Source: an uncultured Lachnospiraceae bacterium | Lineage (GTDB): Bacteria > Bacillota > Clostridia > Lachnospirales > Lachnospiraceae | Length of the DNA stretch: 64,000 nt | Reading direction: 5' to 3' | NCBI GenBank assembly: GCA_951802115.1 | Contig: CATOPL010000003.1 | Coordinates: forward strand, 1 to 64,000 | Part shown: positions 50,827 to 59,418 of the stretch, one piece after another | Layout: each line of letters starts with the position of its first letter | Numbering within the stretch: the stretch's first letter is position 1 | The notes under the pieces: generated by a model | Database searches by the model: none | Told to the model about the DNA's origin: nothing | What the model saw: only the letters and a program-made list of their open reading frames with translations | Program-made: the position numbers and the translations under genes

Positions 50827-52521
50827 ATGAAGATTGTGATCGTAGGCGGAGTGGCCGGCGGAGCGACCGCCGCCGCAAGAATCCGCAGACTGGATGAACA
50901 GGCAGAAATCATCGTTTTTGAACGCTCCGGATTTGTCTCTTATGCAAACTGCGGTCTTCCCTACTACATCGGAGACGTCATTACCAGCCAGAATCATCTG
51001 ACCCTCCAGACGCCGGAGAGCTTTTTCTCCAGATTTCAGGTAACTATGAAGGTACACCACGAAGTCACCGCCATTCATCCGCAGCAGAATACTGTCTCAG
51101 TCAAAAATCTTAAAACCGGTGAAGAATTTGAAGAAAGCTATGACAAACTGCTCCTGTCTCCCGGAGCAAAACCGACGCAGCCACCGATTCCCGGCACAGA
51201 GATTGACAGCCTTTTTACTCTTCGGACTGTAGAAGATACGCTGCGCATCAAAAAATATATCGATCAGAACCATCCGAAATCCGCAGTGCTGGCAGGCGGA
51301 GGCTTCATCGGACTGGAACTGGCCGAAAACCTTCGGGAGCTCGGTATGGAGGTCACCATCGTGCAACGTCCGCGTCAGCTGATGAATCCCTTTGATCCGG
51401 ATATGGCCGCCTTTATCCACAATGAAATGCGAAAGCACGGGGTAAAGCTGGCTCTGGGTCATACGGTGGAAGGCTTTGAACAGGAAGAAACCGGCGTCCG
51501 CATCCTGTTAAAAGGAGAAGAACCGCTCCATGCGGATCTGGTCGTACTTGCCATCGGTGTCACACCGGATACGGCGCTCGCCAGAGATGCCGGGCTGAAG
51601 CTGGGTCTTAAAGGCAGCATACTGGTCAATGAGCGCATGGAAACGTCCATCCCTAACATCTATGCTGTAGGTGACGCCGTGCAGGTCCGGCATTCAGTCA
51701 CCGGACAGGAGGCGCTGATCTCTCTTGCCGGTCCTGCCAACAGACAGGGACGGATCGCGGCAGATAATCTGTGCGGCAAAGACAGCCGGTATCCCGGCTC
51801 TCAGGGAAGCTCCGTTATCAAAGTATTCAACATGACTGCCGCCGTTACCGGCATCAATGAAACCAGTGCCAAAAAGGCCGGAATAAAAGCTGATAAGGTG
51901 ATCCTGTCCCCCATGAACCATGCCGGCTATTATCCGGGTGGAAAACTTATGACGATGAAGGTCGTATTTGAAAAAGATACGTTCCGTCTGCTGGGCGCTC
52001 AGATTGTCGGCTATGAAGGAGTCGACAAGCGGATCGACGTGCTTGCCACGGCAATCCATGCCGGCATGAAAGCAACCGAACTGAAAGAACTGGATCTTGC
52101 CTATGCCCCTCCTTATTCTTCTGCGAAAGACCCGGTAAATATGGCCGGATTCATGATTGAAAATATTGCCGATGGTCTGTTAAAGCAATTTCATCTGGAA
52201 GATCTAAGTACGCTTTCCACGAGAAATGAGGTTACCCTTTTGGATGTACGCACGAAAAAAGAATATGAAAACGGACATGTGGACGGTTTTACCAATATCC
52301 CGGTGGACGAACTCCGGGAACGACTCTGCGAGATCAGGTCTGATCAGCCGGTTTATGTTATGTGCCAGAGCGGACTGCGAAGCTATATTGCCGTGCGGAT
52401 CCTTGCCGGAAAGGGATATGACGCCTGGAATTTCTCCGGCGGCTATCGATTCTATGATGCCGTGGAAAACGATCGCTGCATGATCGGGGCTTCAACAGCC
52501 TGCGGAATGGACCAAGTTTAA
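50827..52521 (+). CDS. CoA-disulfide reductase with C-terminal rhodanese domain
   Basis: 564 residues. N-terminal FAD domain (VIVGGVAGGATAAARIRR), redox Cys42 in YANCGLPYY, NAD-binding AVLAGGGFIGLELAENL, FAD-binding NIYAVGDAVQ; C-terminal rhodanese domain with VMCQSGLRS (Cys about 513). This is the CoADR-RHD family, which reduces CoA persulfide/disulfide and polysulfide with NAD(P)H. Start ATG 50827 directly follows the upstream stop; the 50794 start overlaps the rhodanese gene and is wrong. Confidence 0.93.
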   Translation: MKIVIVGGVAGGATAAARIRRLDEQAEIIVFERSGFVSYANCGLPYYIGDVITSQNHLTLQTPESFFSRFQVTMKVHHEVTAIHPQQNTVSVKNLKTGEEFEESYDKLLLSPGAKPTQPPIPGTEIDSLFTLRTVEDTLRIKKYIDQNHPKSAVLAGGGFIGLELAENLRELGMEVTIVQRPRQLMNPFDPDMAAFIHNEMRKHGVKLALGHTVEGFEQEETGVRILLKGEEPLHADLVVLAIGVTPDTALARDAGLKLGLKGSILVNERMETSIPNIYAVGDAVQVRHSVTGQEALISLAGPANRQGRIAADNLCGKDSRYPGSQGSSVIKVFNMTAAVTGINETSAKKAGIKADKVILSPMNHAGYYPGGKLMTMKVVFEKDTFRLLGAQIVGYEGVDKRIDVLATAIHAGMKATELKELDLAYAPPYSSAKDPVNMAGFMIENIADGLLKQFHLEDLSTLSTRNEVTLLDVRTKKEYENGHVDGFTNIPVDELRERLCEIRSDQPVYVMCQSGLRSYIAVRILAGKGYDAWNFSGGYRFYDAVENDRCMIGASTACGMDQV

Positions 52522-52734
52522 AAAAACTGCGATCCGGACCTGACGCAAAATACAGAAACCATATTACTTTACAATCTCTATACTTTACCTGTATTCAGCC
52601 AACCCCTGTCGCAGACGACAGGAAAACAAAAAAGCGTCGGACCGATCCGGGACCGGATTTATAAACGCCGGACCGTCAGACAGTCACCCGGTTCCACCAG
52701 GAAAGACAGCGGATTTTCACAGGAGGTAGCAACC

Positions 52735-52955
52735 ATGAGTTTAGGAAACAGCCTGTTTCAGGCACGGAAGAAGAGCGGGATGTCACAGGAAGAAGTTGCA
52801 GAAAAGCCGGGTGTCAGCAGACAGTCAGAACAGAAGATTACGCCGTTCCCTTAAAAGAACTTCTGGACCGTCTGAAGCGCGAGTATGGTTACAGCGATAT
52901 GGATGCCGGACTGGTACTGAAAGATATTCTGGGAAAAATCTGGAATGCAGGATAG
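52735..52955 (+). pseudogene. Broken XRE-family HTH regulator
   Basis: AGGAGG and ATG at 52735 are intact, and the reading starts MSLGNSLFQARKKSGMSQEEVAEK, a normal XRE start. After VSRQ the sequence skips the rest of the HTH (the W-E-x-x-x-x-x-P segment is missing), and the frame meets a stop. A second frame resumes PLKELLDRLKREYGYSDMD ... ILGKIWNAG, a tail seen in such regulators. So an internal deletion plus frameshift inactivated it. Confidence 0.75.
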
Positions 52956-52975
52956 AACTGCGGCCTAAATGCAGC

Positions 52976-53011
52976 CTTATGCGGACAGAGAAATGCTACT
53001 GTCCGCATAAG
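52976..53011. other. Strong hairpin between pseudogene and clpP
   Basis: CTTATGCGGACAG (52976-52988) pairs perfectly over 13 bases with CTGTCCGCATAAG (52999-53011). There is no T-run directly after it on either strand. It lies 15 bases past the minus-strand clpP stop. Confidence 0.55.
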
Positions 53012-53026
53012 ACGGATTCAAAAAAT

Positions 53027-53623
53027 CTACCTGCCATCCGTTTTCAGCACGGAATCGATCAGACCGAATTCCAGTGCTTCTTCTGCATTCATATAATGAT
53101 CGCGCTCTGTGGCTGCCATGATTTCCCCTGCTGTCCTGCCCGTATTTTCAGCCAGAATCCGATTCAGCCGCTCCCGGCTTTTCAGGATATGATCCGTCAT
53201 GATCCAAATATCTGAAGCCTGCCCCTGGATACCTTTTCCGTGGATAGCCGGCTGGTGGATCATGATTTCCGCATTGGGAAGGGCCATTCGCTTGCCTTTG
53301 GCACCTCCCGCCAGGAGAAAAGCACCAAAACTTGCAGCCAACCCGATACATATGGTCGATACATCGCATTTTACATACTGCATGGTATCATAGATCGCAA
53401 ACCCCGCAGATACAGAACCTCCAGGGCTGTTGATATAAAACTGGATATCTTTTCCCGGGTCTTCCGCTTCCAGAAACAGCATCTGAGCAACAATTAATCC
53501 TGCAGAAGCCTCCCTGACTTCTTCCCCCAGAAAAACGATCCGGTCCGAAAGAAGCCGGGAATAAATATCAAAGCTCTGTTCTCCCCGACCGGTTTGGCGG
53601 ATCACATAAGGTATAAAACTCAT
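53027..53623 (-). CDS. clpP: ClpP-family serine protease
   Basis: 198 residues. Catalytic Ser98 in [11 protein letters not shown] (Phe replaces the usual Met), His123 in MIHQP, and Asp175 in [26 protein letters not shown] is normal. ATP-dependent proteolysis with a Clp ATPase; none is encoded next to it. It is probably an extra ClpP rather than the housekeeping copy that usually sits with tig-clpX. The start overlaps the AraC stop by four bases (ATGA). Confidence 0.9.
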   Translation of the reverse strand: MSFIPYVIRQTGRGEQSFDIYSRLLSDRIVFLGEEVREASAGLIVAQMLFLEAEDPGKDIQFYINSPGGSVSAGFAIYDTMQYVKCDVSTICIGLAASFGAFLLAGGAKGKRMALPNAEIMIHQPAIHGKGIQGQASDIWIMTDHILKSRERLNRILAENTGRTAGEIMAATERDHYMNAEEALEFGLIDSVLKTDGR

Positions 53624-54036
53624 GCGGCGATCCTGCTCCTTCCCGGTGCAGAGAAGAACACGGACTTTTGTCTGCTCATACACTGAGAAAGCCTGTCACG
53701 TTTTGAAAGAAATACACCTATCTTTCGATATCTCTGCGGCGTACATCCGTATTCCCGGCGAAAAGCCCTTGTAAATGCCTGCTGGGAATTGTAACCCGCT
53801 TCTAACGCGATCTCAACCACCGGACGCCTGGTTTCTGCCAGTTTTCTAGCCGCTGCCTCCAGCCGCCTGCCCTGAATATATTTGCAGAGCGTCACGCCGG
53901 TATCTTCCTTAAACGTCCGCGCCAAATAAAATTTGGAATAATGCAGTTCCTCCGCCAGTCGTTCCAGTGTCAGATTCTGCTCTGGATGGGCCTTGATACA
54001 GGCAAGAATTTTGCCGGTAACTGTTCTGCTCATCAT
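53620..54036 (-). CDS. AraC-family regulator, HTH only
   Basis: 138 residues: just the two-HTH AraC domain ([38 protein letters not shown] ... [26 protein letters not shown]), like MarA/SoxS, without an effector domain. A Ser/Arg/Lys-rich tail of 30 residues follows. AAGGAG nine bases upstream of ATG. Overlaps clpP by four bases, so the two are co-translated. Confidence 0.88.
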   Translation of the reverse strand: MMSRTVTGKILACIKAHPEQNLTLERLAEELHYSKFYLARTFKEDTGVTLCKYIQGRRLEAAARKLAETRRPVVEIALEAGYNSQQAFTRAFRREYGCTPQRYRKIGVFLSKRDRLSQCMSRQKSVFFSAPGRSRIAA

Positions 54037-54199
54037 AAAGAATCGCTCCTTCTTGATTGAAAGTACTGCAACCGCCTTTTTCAGGCTTTTGCCGTCTGTA
54101 CAGATGATACCACAGTCTGCAGATGTCTGTCTTAACAGAAATTGCCCTTTTTCAGAACATGCTTTCAGTCCACATCAGCTGATAACAGAGAACTTCCCG

Positions 54200-54484
54200 T
54201 CACTCCTCACAGTAACACTCCTTCACCGCCCCCAGAAGCGCCGTCACACGCTGGTCCCGGATCCAGTAGATGACGTTCATTCCCTGCTTTTCAGATTCCA
54301 GGATCCCGGCCATCCGGAGCTGATTCAGATGCTGAGACAGGGCGGATGCGCTAATATTGGGGGTAAACGAATGGATCTCTCCCACTGTCAGCGATCCTTT
54401 CATCAGCGCGCACAGGATCAGCAGACGGTGTTCATTGGCAAGCAGCTTAAGCAGTCCCGCGATCTTTTTTGCTTTCTCTTCCAT
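54200..54484 (-). CDS. ArsR-family regulator with BigR/SqrR-like cysteines
   Basis: 94 residues. HTH in the middle (SASALSQHLNQLRMAGIL). Cys25 in HRLLILCALMKGSLTVGEI lies in the second helix, and Cys90/Cys92 lie in the C-terminal CYCEE. In BigR/SqrR the equivalent pair (C41/C107) senses persulfide by forming a tri- or tetrasulfide. No ELCVCD metal motif is present. ATG 54484 is preferred over the GTG 54490 for spacing to GAGAGG. Last gene of the ferredoxin operon. Confidence 0.85.
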   Translation of the reverse strand: MEEKAKKIAGLLKLLANEHRLLILCALMKGSLTVGEIHSFTPNISASALSQHLNQLRMAGILESEKQGMNVIYWIRDQRVTALLGAVKECYCEE

Positions 54485-55055
54485 TTTCACTGTCCTCTCT
54501 CCCCTGCTTAAACCTGCAGATTCCCTGGGTCATAGTCCCCATAGGGCAGTACACACACCAGGAACGGGGGCGAAACAGGATCATCGTCAAAAGCCCCAGC
54601 ACTGTGGAGGTCATCATGATACTGAAAAATCCAAAGGCAAACTGAGCCATCCAGGGCGCCGCTATGGACACATCCACCCACTGCCAGGGCAATTTAAACA
54701 CCCACAGAAGCGTTAAGGTCCGGCGAAGAGGCGCTCCGGTAAACACCATATAAGTACTGTGCAGCATCAGACAGAACATTACCATGAAAAAAGTCAGAAA
54801 CCCGTAGCGGAACCAGAGACTTCTTAAAAATTTCGGCGGCGGCGCATTCCTGGACAGTTTCTTTCCCAGAAGCCCCATCAGCTGTCCCCGCCCGCAGTAG
54901 CGGTTACAGTAAGCTTTGTTTCCGCCAAAAACAGCAATGAAAAGCGGAATACAGAAAAAGAAAACCCCCAGCCAGGCAAAGAGGATGTTACACAGTCCCA
55001 GCCCCCAGTAGGCAATTTCCGCGATCCAGAGATAATCGTACCATTTCCGTTTCAT
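54447..55055 (-). CDS. Membrane iron-sulfur protein (NapH/NosR-like)
   Basis: 202 residues, about four transmembrane helices. YCNRYCGRGQLMG near residue 48 and WCVYCPMGTMTQGIC near 170 provide cysteine pairs characteristic of NapH/NosR-like membrane ferredoxins. Probably passes electrons between a soluble ferredoxin and a membrane or external acceptor. The end overlaps the ArsR start; its own start overlaps the ferredoxin stop (ATGA). Confidence 0.78.
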   Translation of the reverse strand: MKRKWYDYLWIAEIAYWGLGLCNILFAWLGVFFFCIPLFIAVFGGNKAYCNRYCGRGQLMGLLGKKLSRNAPPPKFLRSLWFRYGFLTFFMVMFCLMLHSTYMVFTGAPLRRTLTLLWVFKLPWQWVDVSIAAPWMAQFAFGFFSIMMTSTVLGLLTMILFRPRSWCVYCPMGTMTQGICRFKQGREDSENGRESKKDRGTA

Positions 55056-55258
55056 TTTTCATCCCCCCGCTCTACCATTGTAATCACATCTGCCGGACAG
55101 AGCCGGGCACATTTTCCGCAGCCGACGCAGATTTCCTGATCAACCCGGGCAATTACACCCGACACGATCCGGACCGCCCCTCTCGGGCAGGCCTTCAGAC
55201 AGCTTCCGCATGCTACACACTCCCGACCAACCCGGGCGTATTTCTTTGATTTTGCCAT
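55052..55258 (-). CDS. 2x[4Fe-4S] ferredoxin
   Basis: 68 residues with two cluster motifs, CVACGSCLKACPRG and CVGCGKCARLCPAD. Soluble. First gene of the three-gene operon ferredoxin - membrane Fe-S protein - ArsR, with four-base and longer overlaps between genes. GGGAGG upstream. Confidence 0.92.
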   Translation of the reverse strand: MAKSKKYARVGRECVACGSCLKACPRGAVRIVSGVIARVDQEICVGCGKCARLCPADVITMVERGDEK

Positions 55259-55275
55259 AATTCCTCCCTTGAAAT

Positions 55276-55305
55276 AAAGTATTTAAGATAATTCTAATAT
55301 ACTTT
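55276..55305. promoter_or_regulatory. Inverted repeat in the ferredoxin-ArsR promoter region
   Basis: AAAGTAT (55276-55282) and ATACTTT (55299-55305) are perfectly inverted around an AT-rich 16-base centre, just upstream of the ferredoxin start. This is the AT-rich dyad type bound by ArsR proteins; autoregulation by the operon's ArsR is likely. Confidence 0.55.
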
Positions 55306-55324
55306 ACTCCAGACGGCCTGTCAA

Positions 55325-55635
55325 TATGAGAGCAAACTTTCCCGGCTGAACCAGCCCTTGCCGCCTCAACAGCCGCATTCAAAGCCGGAATATTGGTCTG
55401 AAATGCTATATCCTCGATCGTTTTGATAATCCCTCCGATCTGAGCGGAAGAACGGTCAATGCTCTTGGTAGCCGCAGCCAGCTGTTCCATTTTTGTATCC
55501 GCCTCGGCAGTATAACCGTTTGCCTTATCCACCAGATTGCTGGCATCGCCACAGTAAAAGCATCCCTGCCAGTGTGATTGCCGTTGTAATGATACTGATA
55601 CGTATTGTAAGCTTTCGATTCATCAAAAATTTCAT
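55325..55635 (-). pseudogene. Methyl-accepting chemotaxis protein remnant
   Basis: The N-terminus MKFLMNRKLTIRISIITTA (membrane segment) starts at 55635. A large deletion then joins it, out of frame, to the signalling domain (SNLVDKANGYTAEADTKMEQ, IGGIIKTIEDIAFQTNI, ALNAAVEAARAG). The 3' end is lost just before the ferredoxin operon. It is not functional. Confidence 0.8.
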
Positions 55636-55667
55636 AACAAACCTCTCCGCAGCTATAAAGATGTATG

Positions 55668-56545
55668 TTGTAAAGGGTGAATTTGAGCCTCCCCTTTCAG
55701 CATAATTGCTGTGTCTTTCCAATGACCAAACTTTTCGATGTGATTGATATATTCGTCCGCAAGATTTACGCCCCCATTAAAAGCAGTGTGGCCGTCAATG
55801 ACCAGTATTTTCCGATGGTCACGATAATTGTAGTGTGTAGAGACAAAGGGGTTACAGGCGCAAACATTTTACATTTGATACCCAGGGCTTTCAGCCGCTT
55901 GGGGTAGTCATGGGGGAGCGTGGAAAATTCGCAAGTGCCATCGTACATAACGCGGACATCCACACCCTCTGCGGCTTTCCGGGCCAAGATTTCCAAAATT
56001 TTTCCCCACATCAGGCCCTCGTCTACAATGAAATATTCCAAGAAAATGAAATGTTCGGCTTGCTCCAGTTGACGAAGCATTTCATACCACTTTTCTTCAC
56101 CGATGGGGAAATAGGTAACAGCCGTCCGCTCAAACACTGGATAGCAGCCGCTCCTGCGGATATAGCGGGCCAAAGCTGCCGTCCCTGGGGCTTCTTGTGC
56201 GAGACGATCTGCGGTTTGCTCTGACTGCGGAATGATTCCCTTAGTCTGCTCGGTCAGTTGGCTTAAACGTGTTTTCACAGCCCGGTGTCCTATGTCACTC
56301 TGTGTATACCAAAATAGCAGCGCACCAAATACAGGCAGGAGCATAATAACAATCAGCCATGTAATTTTTGATATAGGGTCAAGGCGGTGGCTATTGAGCA
56401 GGTACAACACCATGACGGCGGTAAAAAGCGCCGTACCACCCAAAATATGGGGCAGAAATTCCTCAAACCATTGAAAGATACTGAATAGCAACAATACCTG
56501 GATGGCCAGTAGGAACACGATCAGCCCTAAACGGCTGAATACCAT
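55668..56545 (-). pseudogene. Cardiolipin synthase remnant (frameshifted, truncated)
   Basis: Reads as Cls: MVFSRLGLIVFLLAI, two transmembrane helices, then YPVFERTAVTYFPIGEEKW and FLEYFIVDEGLMWGKILEIL. Near CKMFAPVTP a one-base loss shifts the frame. In the other frame the family continues FVSTHYNYRDHRKILVIDG and FNGGVNLADEYINHIE (first HKD-type site as H-R-K), up to KDTAIMLKGEA, where the gene is cut off. The second phospholipase-D motif is missing. Confidence 0.82.
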
Positions 56546-56571
56546 GTGGACAATGCCCTTTTGTCCTTTCT

Positions 56572-56790
56572 TCAGCAGAGACAGCCCCTTACTTTCAAAA
56601 TCCGTATCCTTTTCTGTATCTTGTTCAGAAGATAGGCAATCCCATACGCCAGAATAAAAGGCAGAAGCACCGGCAGAAGATACTTCCCACCAATGAAAAT
56701 ACAGGCAACGATAATCGTCCAATATAGAAAGTCGATAACGAAATTCTTGTGCCTTTCGATTTTACTCAAGCTGCTACTTTCTGTGTTCAA
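56572..56790 (-). pseudogene. YtvI/AI-2E-type permease, N-terminal fragment
   Basis: 72 codons, beginning MNTESSSLSKIERHKNF, with two hydrophobic segments (FLYWTIIVACIFIGG and YLLPVLLPFILAYGIAYLL) like the first 60 residues of YtvI/AI-2E permeases (normally about 350). The remainder is deleted and the sequence runs into the cardiolipin synthase remnant. Confidence 0.6.
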
Positions 56791-56802
56791 AACGGCACCC
56801 CC

Positions 56803-58134
56803 TTAATATTGATACCGTTTCCGATATTTCACGAACATCAATGCGGACAGGACCAGGGCCATAAGCTCCGCTACTGGCGTAGCAAGCCATATACCATTTA
56901 CCCCCAAAATTACAGGCAAGATCAGCATGGTAATCAGCATGAATACAAAAGAACGAGAGAACGCAAGGATTGCGGAGGCAATGCCGTTGGACAATGCGGT
57001 GAACATCCTGCTGGCAAAGATATTAAAGCCAATAAAGAACAGCGCCAGGGTGCAGATTTGATTCCCGGTGACTGCCAGATCATAAACCGGATTATCCGGT
57101 CGGGCAAAAATGGACACCAAGGGCTTTGTAGCGGCAAAGGACGCTGCCACTGTCACAAGGGAAATAACAGCAATTACTTTTAGGCTGGTGGAAACCAGTT
57201 TCTTCAGCTTTTCGTGGTTCTTCTCACCATAATAGTAACTGAGCATGGGAGCGACACCATAGGAATACCCCGTGTAAAGGGAGCTTGCAAACATCAGGAC
57301 ATACATGATGATGGTCACGGCGGCAACGCCATCTTCACCGACATAATGGAGCATCGTCCAGTTGAACATCATCGTAATGATGCCTGTGACCAGCGCAGTT
57401 GCCATTTCAGAGCATCCGTTTGTCGCCGCGCTTGCGAGAACCTTGAAGCGGAAAGTAGGATTTGCAAAGTGCAGAAGGCTCTTTTTGCGGCTGAATACAA
57501 ACAGACCGACAACAGCGGTCACAGAGTAACCCAGGCCCGTGGCAATGGCCGCACCGCTGATCCCCATATCCAAAAGGCCGATAAATACATAGTCAAGCAC
57601 AATGTTTAACACACCGCCCGACACAGAACAGACCAGGGATAAGGTTGCCTTTTCAGAAGCAATCATATAGAGGGTGAAATTGTTCATCAGCAGGATCGGG
57701 ATCGTAAAGACAAGATAGCGGCTGAGGTAGGAAGTACAGTAGTTGGCGACATCCGGGGACAATCCCATGCTCCCGAAGATGGTTTCCATTAGGGAATAAC
57801 CCAGCATAGTCATGACCAAACCAACAACCACGTTCACCAAAATCAGGAATGTAAAATCTTCCTTGGCCTCTTTTGGCTTTTGCTCACCCATCTTTTTCAT
57901 GATGACCGCACTCCCACCAGTTGCCAACATGGTAGAGATAGCTGTCACCACTTGGATCACTGGGGCCGTCAAATTGATGGCGGACAGTGCGCTCGTACCA
58001 ATCAGATTTGACACGAACAGACCGTCAACCATGGTGTAAAAGGACATAAAGACAGACATTGCGATGGTAGGGACTGCGAATTTGAGGATATTCCCCAATG
58101 TGACCGGCTTATCATAAACATTTTGGCTTTCCAT
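56803..58134 (-). CDS. MATE-family multidrug efflux transporter
   Basis: 443 residues with about 12 transmembrane helices in two similar halves. VDGLFVSNLIGTSALSAINLT and the internal repeat YSYGVAPMLSYYYGEKN are characteristic. Exports cationic drugs with Na+ or H+. It follows the serine hydrolase gene by 12 bases, and the pair is controlled from the MerR-type promoter at 59374-59404. Confidence 0.93.
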   Translation of the reverse strand: MESQNVYDKPVTLGNILKFAVPTIAMSVFMSFYTMVDGLFVSNLIGTSALSAINLTAPVIQVVTAISTMLATGGSAVIMKKMGEQKPKEAKEDFTFLILVNVVVGLVMTMLGYSLMETIFGSMGLSPDVANYCTSYLSRYLVFTIPILLMNNFTLYMIASEKATLSLVCSVSGGVLNIVLDYVFIGLLDMGISGAAIATGLGYSVTAVVGLFVFSRKKSLLHFANPTFRFKVLASAATNGCSEMATALVTGIITMMFNWTMLHYVGEDGVAAVTIIMYVLMFASSLYTGYSYGVAPMLSYYYGEKNHEKLKKLVSTSLKVIAVISLVTVAASFAATKPLVSIFARPDNPVYDLAVTGNQICTLALFFIGFNIFASRMFTALSNGIASAILAFSRSFVFMLITMLILPVILGVNGIWLATPVAELMALVLSALMFVKYRKRYQY

Positions 58135-58146
58135 CGTAATTCTCCG

Positions 58147-59328
58147 TTATTCCCCAAATGTTGCAGCAATTTCTCTGAAAAATGCTACCGATTTCTTTTC
58201 CTTGTCATCTTCTTCAAAACCGGAATCTGCCCCTGTTTTTACTACGATAATCTTTTTGGTTGGATTGCAATAAATCCATTGACCGAATACCCCGATTCCT
58301 GTAAACTCATGCTCATTGCCCTCAGGTATCCACCATTGGTATCCATAACCAAGTTCTTCATAAGGTTTTCCGTCATGAGGCGCTTTCAAATATGTTTCAT
58401 TTGTTGCGATGGAATCTTTGATCCACTGTTCAGGAAGAATCTGTTTTCCCTCAAATGCGCCATGAGCCATATATAAACGAGCAAAACGCGCATAATCTCT
58501 TAATGCGATATGTAAGCCGCCGTTAGCAAGTTCTTTCCCACCGCTTAGCGTCCAGTAAGCATCCTGCTCCACGCCAATTTCTGACCATATTTTCTCACTC
58601 ATGTATTCACTAAGGGTGCAACCTGTCGCATTGGCAACAACTTCTCCTAAAATATCTGTATTGATACTGGAATAAGTTCTGTTTGTGCCTGGTTCATGCT
58701 CGAGTCCAAGGGCTGCGATGGATTTCATTTTATTTTTTCCAAACATACTTGGCACAGATATTTTGTTCATGTCCGCCACTTCGTCAAAGTTAATTCCTGA
58801 CGCCATCTGAAGGCAGTTTTTTATCGTAACTTTCTCTATTTCGGTATTCTCAAATTCTGGAATATACTTTGCGACGGAATCGTCAACACTATCGATAAAG
58901 CCATCTTCAATCGCAAGTCCGACCAATGCCGAAACAAATGATTTACAAAGGGAGTTTGAGGAAAAGCGGGTTTTTTCATCTGAACCTAAGTAATACTCTT
59001 CAAAGACAATTTTATCATCGCTGATAATGAGCAAACCAGATGTTTTGGTTTCCTCAAGAAAATCCGAAACGCGTAAGGTCTCTCCCTGAAAGTGGAATGT
59101 GTCGATTAGCGGCTTTAAGTCATACTCAAAATCTGATATTCTTTCGCCTTTGGGGATGGTTGCCGTTGGCTGAATTTCATACATGGTTTGAAAACTGTGG
59201 GCAAGGTTTTCTTCTTGAAATGCCTTAATAGAACGATACAATACCATAATTGGTTCCCTATAGGCGAATCCTATTATTATCATTCCTACAAGGACAGAGG
59301 CCACGCCAATCATTACATATTTTTTCAT
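58147..59328 (-). CDS. Serine hydrolase, class C beta-lactamase/DD-peptidase family
   Basis: 393 residues from ATG 59328 (GGAGG nine bases upstream). N-terminal membrane helix (about 5-24). Active-site SxxK is SLCK in RFSSNSLCKSFVSALVG; the second motif Y-x-N appears as Y-S-S in TYSSINTDILGE; the third motif K-T-G is in VVKTGADSG. The role could be beta-lactam or ester hydrolysis; not determined. The altered second motif is worth noting. Confidence 0.85.
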   Translation of the reverse strand: MKKYVMIGVASVLVGMIIIGFAYREPIMVLYRSIKAFQEENLAHSFQTMYEIQPTATIPKGERISDFEYDLKPLIDTFHFQGETLRVSDFLEETKTSGLLIISDDKIVFEEYYLGSDEKTRFSSNSLCKSFVSALVGLAIEDGFIDSVDDSVAKYIPEFENTEIEKVTIKNCLQMASGINFDEVADMNKISVPSMFGKNKMKSIAALGLEHEPGTNRTYSSINTDILGEVVANATGCTLSEYMSEKIWSEIGVEQDAYWTLSGGKELANGGLHIALRDYARFARLYMAHGAFEGKQILPEQWIKDSIATNETYLKAPHDGKPYEELGYGYQWWIPEGNEHEFTGIGVFGQWIYCNPTKKIIVVKTGADSGFEEDDKEKKSVAFFREIAATFGE

Positions 59329-59361
59329 AAATGATATCCTCCATTTTTCTTGCTTTTTCAT

Positions 59362-59404
59362 TTGGCAAGATTTATAATAAACCGTACAGTAACTGTACAG
59401 TCAA
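59362..59404. promoter_or_regulatory. Divergent promoter with MerR-type operator
   Basis: A 15-base palindrome GTACAGT-A-ACTGTAC (59384-59398). On the minus strand it fills the spacer between TTGACT (59404-59399) and TATTAT (59379-59374), which is exactly 19 bases, the over-long spacer diagnostic of MerR-activated promoters. On the plus strand TTGGCA (59362-59367) gives a possible promoter for the regulator itself. Confidence 0.8.
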
Positions 59405-59418
59405 GAGGTATTTTAAAA

